Shown: piece by piece, positions 57,513 through 64,000 of the stretch
How positions within the stretch are numbered: position 1 is the stretch's first letter
Layout of the letters: every line of letters starts with the position of its first letter
NCBI GenBank assembly: GCA_903813345.2
Contig: CAIIXF020000003.1
Coordinates: forward strand, 10,862,931 to 10,926,930
Direction of reading: 5' to 3'
From: Owenia fusiformis
Taxonomy: Eukaryota; Annelida; Polychaeta; Sabellida; Oweniidae
Length of the DNA: 64,000 nt
The notes under the pieces: generated by a model
What the model saw: the letters and a program-made list of their open reading frames with translations, nothing else
What the model was told of the DNA's origin: nothing
Databases searched by the model: none
Position numbers and translations under genes: made by a program

Positions 57513-58048
57513 GCTCACCATAAAGAATTACAAAAGCTATGGAAATTACATGCTGTCGCACATGTAATAAATTCTTACCTCAGTGTATTCAGTGCTCTAT
57601 TTTCTCCGTCCTAGTAAGTCCAGATATAGTGGAATTCGTGTCCATAATGACAAATAAGAACTTAAAAATTTGAAGTGGAATTCACATGTTTATGCCGACT
57701 CTTCAAATGTTGAGGTGATTTTGGAGCCGGAATAGGCGGGAATGTGGATTGGCTCCCAGAATGCAACATGACACGTGTCAGCTTTCAAAATGCTGTTCCG
57801 CCATTTTGAAATCTGTCACGAGTAAATAAGGTTACCTGATCTTGCATTCTGGGAGTCAATCCTCCTTGGATCACAAACATGGCGATTCATGAAAACATTC
57901 ATTTGATTTGGTAGGGATTAACCATCATTTGCAGGTATGAAGCTTTGGATTCATTTATTGTGCTACTTAAAGTCAATGGGAATTATTTTTCTACCGCTTG
58001 GGAGAGTTTGAGACACGAAACTTAGAATTTAGCTCATTGTGACAACTT

Positions 58049-58690
58049 TTGAGGGTTGAGATTTATTTTTGCACCCCACTTTACTGTAAAGGCTACAGTC
58101 ACACCAGGCTTTCATTACTAGGGTTTAAAAGTTGGTCAAGCAAGGTTTATGATATACTCAGAAAATGTGATTTACTAGATTATTGGAATAATCAAAATCT
58201 GGATACTGAAAATCTGGTGAATATGGTTGAAAAGAAATTAAAAATATTGTTTGTAGAAAAATGGAAAAATGATTTGAACACTTATCCTATATTGAGAACG
58301 TACAAATTATTTAAAAATGATTTTGGTAAAGAATTGTACTTGAAACTAGATAATAAAAAGTATAGATTGGCTACAAGTAGATTTAGAATGAGTTCTCATC
58401 AGTTAGCAATTGAGACTGGAAGACATACAAAGCCAAAACCAAAACCTTTAGAGGAAAGAGTATGTAATATTTGTAAAGATGTAGAGGATGAATGTCATTT
58501 CTTATTAGCTTGTACAAAAAATGATGAAAATAGGCAAATATTATATACAAAAGCCCGTGAAATTTTACCTAACTTGGATTTACAAAGTGAAAATTTATTT
58601 GTCAATCTTATTTCTAGTAAAAATGTAACCTTGCAAAGACATATTGGCAAATTCATTTACCATTCATTTAAGAATTTAGCATGGTCATAA
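58049..58690 (+). pseudogene. Non-LTR retrotransposon C-terminal ORF fragment
   Basis: An open frame of 213 codons. The N-terminal 20-25 residues read palindrome-arm sequence and the retrotransposon part starts at about 58118. Key stretches are YPILRTYKLFKNDFGKELYL, FRMSSHQLAIETGRHTKP and CNICKDVEDECHFLLAC, a C-x2-C-x7-H-x4-C zinc-knuckle-like motif typical of the region after the reverse transcriptase. The frame ends naturally at 58690. The reverse transcriptase and endonuclease are absent, so this is a 5'-truncated, dead copy. It is intact over the region kept, unlike the frameshifted copy at 51398. Clade not determined. Confidence 0.88.
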
Positions 58691-58850
58691 TGCATTGTGT
58701 GTGCACCACACTATTATTGTTACCTTATATATTTTTTGTATTTTTAGTTTAGTTGGTGTTTTGTAGTTTAGATATGTAGTCTACCATAGTTCTGACTAAT
58801 GTAATCATGTTATGATACTATATGTCAATAAAAGTTATATATATATTACT
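58691..58850 (+). other. Retrotransposon 3' UTR
   Basis: Follows the ORF above; ends tatgtcaataaaagttatat with a TA-rich tail. The gtcaataaaag end is shared with 52784-52794. Confidence 0.75.
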
Positions 58851-60185
58851 CACGTCGAGAGCTACCATGTTAGATTTTGAAAGTATAGCTCTCCATCGTG
58901 AGGATCTCCAGCTGAAGAATTGTGACATCTAAATTTGATCAGCGCCATTCAGCGGCTTACTGTTTGTCTCAAACTGTAGCCTACATATGGGCTCATATGT
59001 GTCTACTTTCCCCGTGCATGTAGGATCGCGGATGTGCTTCTATGGCGATCAGGAGTTCTAATCGTTTTTTGAATTCATTGTTTGATACCCATTTCCAATA
59101 TGGCGGTTAAACGGAAATACTATCGACGCATGCGCAACTTGGGAAACGTCAAGCCGCCATATTGAATATACCTGGCCAAAACTTTTGACACGACCAATAA
59201 AATGAAGTCCTGATTGATACATAGGGCAGTGAGACGTTCTATAGTTGAGCTGAATGAAAGATGGCGATGTAGGATACATTTTCAGGTATATAATGTGCAA
59301 CATGAGTCAGCTGAATTCCCTGGAATTTTCTTTGAAGTCAGGATTCTTAAGCTGTTGATTCTAGCGATAGAGAGCTATACTTTCAAAATCTAAGTAGCTC
59401 TCGACGGGAGTAAGGCTTTCACATAACACTACCACGTCATGGCATGGTTTACGCAACTTAAAAACACTTAATAACATAGTGACGGTTGTACCAGGCATAA
59501 GTCTTGCAACAGATGGGGTCTCCTTCAAGTTCAAAAGCATAGGCCAAGGGAAAAGTAATAGTAAGCTGTCTCTTCTATATACGGGACGGCTTACTAGACT
59601 ATTAACCCTTGGCCTACAGTGGGGGACAAAAATAAAACTCAACGTTCACAAGTTGTCACAATGAGCTTATTTCCAAGTTTCGTGTCTCAAACTCTCCCAA
59701 GCGGTAGAAAAATAATTCCCGTTCACTAAAGTAGCACAATAAATGAATCCAAAGCTTCATACCTGCAAATAATGGATAAATCCCTACCAAATCGAATGAA
59801 TGTTTTCATGAATCGCCATGTTTGTTATCCAAGGACGGTTGACTCCCAGAATGCAACATCAGTTACCGTATTTACTCATGACAGGTTTCAAAATGGCGGA
59901 ACAGCATTTTGAAAGCTGGCACGTGTCATGTTGCATTCTGGGAGCCAATCCTCCGTTCCCGCGCAATCGGGCGACAAAATCACCTAAACATTTGAAGAGT
60001 CGGCATAACATGTGAATATCCACTTCAACTTTTGAAGTTCTTATTTGTCATTAGGGACACAAATTCCACTATATTTGGACTTACTCAGACGGAGAAAATA
60101 GAGCACTGAATACACTGAGGTAAGAATTTATTACATGTGCGACAGCATGTAATTTTCATAGCTTTTGCAATTCTTTATGATCCCC

Positions 60186-60751
60186 ACTGTATGTTCAAAA
60201 GAACCAAAAAGTCGAGACATTCTACATTTCCTCCAAGCTGCTTAGGACATTACAATATTAGACTACTGTACATGCTATTGCAATTTATGTATATCTCTTA
60301 AAAACATATAGATCTAATTCTTACCTTATCATGTATTTTCATATGGTCAATTCATTTCAACATGCATCATATATTCGTATTTTTCAAATTTCTATCTTCT
60401 TTACCAGGAAATACCCCCTACGTCAAATTTTTAGGGAATTCCCTTTGATTAGAAATATGGGGAGTGACAAATCTATAAAATCTATTGTTAATAAACAGAA
60501 TTGTTATTATTTAGACTCCAGTTTTAAAAGAGACTGTCTCGAATGAAAGGGTTAAAAAAGGAAGAAGACATAACTCAATGGTATACAATCCACACATACC
60601 ATAGTTAGTCGTTTTCCACCTCTGTTTTTCTCATTTACTGAGCACAATGACAGGTGTGATTTTGGCTAAATCGACTAAATTTGATTTGACTGTTCGTGCA
60701 TGAGTTACTTCCTGTTAATTTTTGGAGTTTTTGTGCAAACTTTTTTGTAAA
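60186..60751 (+). other. Probable 5' flank or 5' UTR of the RABIF-like exon
   Basis: Non-repetitive by comparison with the surroundings. No TATA box is evident. An acttcctgtt ETS-type motif lies about 45 bp before the start codon (60702-60711). The transcription start cannot be placed from sequence. Confidence 0.4.
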
Positions 60752-60907
60752 ATGGAGGCAGCACAAAGCTACAGCGTGGACAGATCTACATTACCCAAGG
60801 AAGTGGCTGAGCAAGTGAAAGATTGTAAGAATGTGAATTCCGTAGTGTGTGAAAGATGTCAATCAGTAGTCCTAAAACCATTGGCTGCTACATTTGTTCA
60901 GAAAAAA
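60752..60907 (+). CDS. First coding exon of a RABIF/MSS4-like gene
   Basis: RABIF (MSS4) is a small zinc-binding protein that binds nucleotide-free Rab GTPases of the secretory pathway and acts as a weak exchange factor or holdase. The exon reads 52 codons from ATG at 60752: MEAAQSYSVDRSTLPKEVAE, then QVKDCKNVNSVVCERCQSVV and LKPLAATFVQKK. The C-E-R-C-Q-S-V-V-L-K-P stretch matches the first zinc half-site of the family (C-x-R-C-x-S-x-V-L-x-P), here Cys33 and Cys36. The exon ends AAA|GTGAGT (donor 60908-60913, phase 0). The Met at 60752 is preferred because no upstream in-frame ATG lies close. The second zinc half-site and the Rab-binding part must lie on later exons, which I do not find before 64000. 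The first intron is at least 3.1 kb and full of mobile elements. A retro-copy is unlikely because the splice donor is intact. Confidence 0.78.
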
Positions 60908-60939
60908 GTGAGTAGTCTACAGTCGGAGACATAATAAAC

Positions 60940-61080
60940 CTCAACCATCAAAAGTTGTCACAATGAGCTAAATTCTAACTTTCATGTCTCAAACTCCCCC
61001 AAGCGGTAGAAAAATAATTCCCATTCACTCTAAGTAGCACAATAAATGAACCCAAAACTTCATACCTGCAAATGATGGAT
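60940..61080 (-). mobile_element. Family I arm, copy 3, first part
   Basis: aaaagttgtcacaatgagct, ctcaaactcccccaagcggt, agaaaaataattcccattca and cttcatacctgcaaatgatg match the 59640-59770 arm. The match breaks at 61082 and resumes at 63123. Lies inside the first RABIF-like intron. Confidence 0.88.
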
Positions 61081-61129
61081 AGAGTCCATTTCACTGTTTT
61101 ATTCACATGCTATCTATTGCAAGACTTAA

Positions 61130-61330
61130 GCCTGTCACAACCGTCGCCATGTTAATCAGTGTTTTTAAGTAGCGCAAGGATCTTGCCATGACCGTGGTAG
61201 TGTTATCATGTAAGTCTGGTATAACCGTGACAGGCTGGTATAACCGTGACAAGGCTGTATTATATTGCAAGGCCTGTCATGACCCTGGAAGTGTTATCGT
61301 GGAAGCAATTGGCACGACCGTAGCCTTTAT
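61130..61330. repeat. Family H units, forward block
   Basis: tgccatgaccgtggtagtgt, ggtataaccgtgacaaggct and attatattgcaaggcctgtc. Period about 39-40 bp, irregular. Confidence 0.8.
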
Positions 61331-61605
61331 TGTGGTTTATAAGCGAATGTGAATATTATGTATAGTAGTAATTTTGATTTTGACATGATTAAGGTAGTTA
61401 AACACCATGATCATAGTATTAAACTGTTTAATTGTAATGACGATCACTTAAAATTGTTAAGGATATTCCTGGCATTAATGTCATACATATTTACTAGTCA
61501 TTGCAATACATTATAACGGTCATAGTAGCTCTAAGCCTAAATTTCTACATTACCACCCTCATACCTGGCCTGCAATACTATATTACATTGTCATGGTCAT
61601 ACCGG

Positions 61606-62219
61606 CAGGGCTTGCACTAACGGCGTCCTATACATGTTAAGGACTCAAAAATAATTTGGAGGACGCAAAAATTGAAAATATTTCCGTTTTTTGGACGCAA
61701 AATTTTTGTAGGTCAATACTACAATGTGTTTACAATGATACCTAACAAAAACAAATAATTATGATCTCTCACCTTTATTTGAATCGTAAATAAGGCTCAA
61801 CATGTTGAATATTTACAAATAATCATGATTCTCTCGAATTTTTTCGACTTTGTTTATTTTTAATTTGAAACCATGACACGCCACAGTTTTTCCTATTCAG
61901 AAACAAATATTAGGTTATCCATGAAATAAAATGTATTCATTGTCGAATGAACGAACATGCATTTATTCAGTCCATACTTAACGTTTACTTCCGTTTTAAA
62001 TTCGCGACAAGAAATCAAAAACTGAAAATATGACAAGTAAGGTTAGAACATACATTCCCGAATGGGAAACAGAGTTCGATTGGTTACAGCCAGTTAAAAT
62101 AAAGTTATACCTCAAAACAGGCTAGAAATAGGGGACACACTTTTTTTTCAAAGGACACACTTTTTCAAAAAAAATGCATTCTTGGGACTCACAAATTTTC
62201 TAACCTAATGCAAGCGCTG
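61606..62219. mobile_element. hAT-like element nested in the TA-flanked element
   Basis: Left end CAGGGCTTGCACTAACG and right end TAATGCAAGCGCTG are imperfect inverted repeats. The flanks ataccgg (left) and taccagg (right) resemble a duplicated stretch of the family H unit (taccaggccttgc), so it inserted into a satellite unit. The interior has ggaggacgcaaaaattg and ggacacactttttttt words. No ORF. Confidence 0.75.
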
Positions 62220-62730
62220 TACCAGGCTTTGCAATCCCATAATACATTGTCACGGTCATGCCAGGTTTTGAAATACACATTGTCACGGTCACTTATAGCA
62301 ATCATAAATTTCTACATTACCACTATCATACCCGAACTTGGAATACTATATCACATTGCCACGGTGGTCATACCAAGCCTTGCAATACTATATTACATTG
62401 TCATGGCCATGCCAGGCCTTGCAGTACTATATTACATTGCCACGATCATGCCAGGCCTTGCAATACACATCAGTTGTCACGGTTATAGCAGTCCTAATCG
62501 TAAATTTCTACATTACCACTCTCATACCTGAACTTGCAATACTATATAACATTGTCACGGTCATGCCAAGCCTTGCAGTACTATATTACATTGTCACGGT
62601 CATGCCAAGCCTTGCAATATAATACAGCATTGTCGCGGTTATACCAGGCTTTCACGATAACATTACCACGGTCATGGCAGGATCCTTGCGCTACTTAAAA
62701 ACACTGAATAACATGGTGACGGTTATGCCA
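62205..62730. repeat. Family H units, reverse block
   Basis: About ten units of attgtcacggtcatgccagg plus ccttgcaatactatattac, period near 39-40 bp, inverted relative to 61130-61330. Thirteen-residue repeats in two plus frames (62208-62622) result from the period. Confidence 0.88.
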
Positions 62731-63124
62731 GGCGTTAGTCTTGCAACAGATAGGGTCTCGTTTGATTGTGTCAGCAAAACCACAAAAATAAGAAATCGGG
62801 AGACCATTGTGAAATGATATATGGAAAAGTATATTCATATTGTACATGAATGATATTTGTATATTTCAGATTTCTTAGTTTTTTGTGCAATAAGCCTATG
62901 CCCTCTTGTAATTTGAAGAATTTCAGCCATGTTAATCTTATCGAAAATAACATGGCAGAGAAGCATCCAAATACTTTATAAGCCAAACTAGAAGCAATCC
63001 AAGATATACAAATGTCATTCATGTACAATAGAAATATATTTTTCCCTATATTATTGCACAATGTTATTTAGATTTCTTAATTTTTAGGTTTTACTGACGC
63101 AATTAAACAGTGAAATGGACTCTA

Positions 63125-63486
63125 AATTCCTACCAAATCGAACGAATGTTTTCATGAATCACAATGTTTGTGATCCAAGGAGGACTGACTCCCAGAATGC
63201 AACATCAGTTAACCTTATTTACTCACGGCGTTTTGAAAGCTGACACGTGTCATGTTGCATTCTGGGAGCCAATCCTCCTTGCGGCGTAATCGGGCTCCAA
63301 AATCACCTCAACATTTGAAGAGTCGGCATTAACATGTGAATATCACTTCAAATTTTTAAGTTCCTATTTGTCATTATGGACACAAATTCCACTATATTTG
63401 TGTGTTCCGGGATAGAGAAAATAGAGCACTCAATTCACTGAGGTAAGAATTTATGACATATGTGACAGAATGTCTTTTTTCATAGT
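63125..63486 (-). mobile_element. Family I arm, copy 3, second part
   Basis: ctaccaaatcgaacgaatgt, gactcccagaatgcaacatc, acacgtgtcatgttgcattc, caacatttgaagagtcggca, tagagcactcaattcactga and ggtaagaatttatgacatat continue the arm interrupted at 61082, ending at about 63486. Confidence 0.88.
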
Positions 63487-64000
63487 GTTAGTTATTATTT
63501 TTTATTTATTTATTTTTTGTTCTTGGGACCATATATGATTATTTATGTTCACCACTTTAGGCCTAGATCTAATTTTGTAAAGTTTAATTTTAGGCCTAAA
63601 TGTTGGCAACAAGTTCATATGATTAAAATAACGAAATGATGTGATGTGACCATGTATCTAGTTACTGCTTACCATTATGTTCTAAGTCATCCCTCGTCCT
63701 TGTTCAACAATTCAAAATTAATCCGGCTTATTCATTAATCTGATCTTATCCCGTGCCAGGACTATAGTCCTGAGAATGTCTCAATCTTTTGCCTGTATGA
63801 TTACAACATGGGAGAATTTTCTACGCCTCTTACACTTAAGATACCTACTTCAATAGATTCCTGGGTATTTCAGCATTCTTTTCAGGTAGTTGAATACACA
63901 ATTATCTGGGTTTATTGGCAGAACGGGAACATTTTTCTTTTTCATTGAGAGAGATTCCATCACTTTTCAAGATGGCGGTTGGATTTAAAAGGGGATTCCC
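63487..64000 (+). other. Intron sequence, no further exon seen
   Basis: A+T-rich sequence, presumably intronic for the RABIF-like gene. tcaagatggcgg near 63968 fits a YY1 site. I could not find a frame resembling the rest of RABIF. Confidence 0.4.

Larger units (their letters stand above)
57513..60185. mobile_element. 2.7-kb giant palindrome (family I), one arm split by a retrotransposon
   Basis: Left arm 57513-58093 and right arm 59604-60185 are near reverse complements over about 580 bp. Shared blocks include acatgctgtcgcacatgtaa, ttcttacctcagtg, gccgactcttcaaatgtt, ggctcccagaatgcaacatg, ctaccgcttgggagagtttg and gctcattgtgacaacttt. A second inner pair lies at 58853-58908 and 59362-59412 (gtcgagagctac, then ttagattttgaaagtatagc). 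Each arm also has its own small hairpin around cccagaatgcaa. A family H scrap is at 59435-59520. A third arm copy flanks 61083-63122. Confidence 0.88.
61083..63122. mobile_element. 2.04-kb TA-flanked element with family H arms
   Basis: Ends GAGTCCATTTCACTGTTT and AAACAGTGAAATGGACTC are perfect 18-bp inverted repeats, flanked by TA (61081-61082 and 63123-63124). The target in an uninterrupted arm reads atggataaatccctacc (about 59769); here it is atggaTA and TAaattcctacc around the element. The subterminal regions (61118-61230 and about 62640-62760) form a second inverted repeat carrying agcgcaaggatc, tgccatgaccgtgg and family H units. There is no transposase ORF. TA duplication suggests Tc1/mariner-type mobilisation. 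Confidence 0.9.

Noticed and set aside
62208-62622. Overlapping ORFs of about 100 codons
   Set aside because: They read the 39-bp satellite unit in different frames and are repeat artefacts.

Overview
This window looks like non-coding, transposon-rich DNA from an animal nuclear genome. By eye it is about two thirds A+T, has no operons or long ORFs, and is full of minisatellites, foldback elements and nested non-autonomous DNA transposons. The palindrome TACATGTA is over-represented. Tandem-unit elements that end near CGGACGGACGG or GTTCGGTGGGATAAT fit a lophotrochozoan, most likely a bivalve mollusc. That assignment is inference; no ribosomal or mitochondrial marker is present.

Only one host gene is recognisable with confidence. 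Positions 60752-60907 (+) look like the first coding exon of a RABIF/MSS4 orthologue (a Rab guanine-nucleotide-exchange/chaperone factor). It reads 52 codons, carries a C-x2-C zinc half-site and ends at a consensus GTGAGT splice donor. The rest of that gene is not visible: the intron runs off the right edge and is packed with repeats. Two decayed C-terminal pieces of one non-LTR retrotransposon family (51398-52820 and 58049-58850) are the only other clear protein-coding remains. Short transposase-like N-terminal peptides lie in a foldback element at 40711-41626.

Layout. 0-7 kb: 42-bp, 27-bp, 42-bp, 22-bp and 29-bp tandem arrays, a 1.1-kb foldback element with an imperfect 11-bp target duplication, and a truncated foldback element. 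8-13 kb: a split 20-bp array interrupted by palindromic modules, an inverted-repeat pair around 10.9/12.3 kb and a near-perfect 53-bp inverted repeat. 14-26 kb: several short inverted-repeat elements, two with 9-bp target duplications (one confirmed by an empty-site copy next to it), plus hAT-like elements nested in each other. 26.9-28.1 kb: a 30-bp array. 29-35 kb: a 2.5-kb element with about 170-bp terminal inverted repeats, itself loaded with smaller insertions and sitting inside another repeat copy. 36-46 kb: more inverted-repeat elements, a mariner-like foldback, a 1.5-kb purine-rich 31-bp array and palindromic modules. 48-57 kb: a second nuclear-receptor-motif array, a foldback element split by a TA-flanked MITE, the interrupted retrotransposon and a 345-bp tandem array. 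57.5-64 kb: a 2.7-kb giant palindrome, the RABIF exon, and a third palindrome-arm copy split by a 2-kb TA-flanked element that itself carries a smaller insertion.

I found no previously undescribed protein-based system. The most unusual content is structural and regulatory-looking. At least six insertions can be dated relative to each other because an uninterrupted copy of the target lies in the same window. One mobile tandem unit carries clustered nuclear-receptor half-sites (everted repeat plus direct repeat). Nine perfect TGACGTCA (CRE) octamers occur, several of them inside inverted repeats. All of these are sequence observations; regulatory activity is untested.
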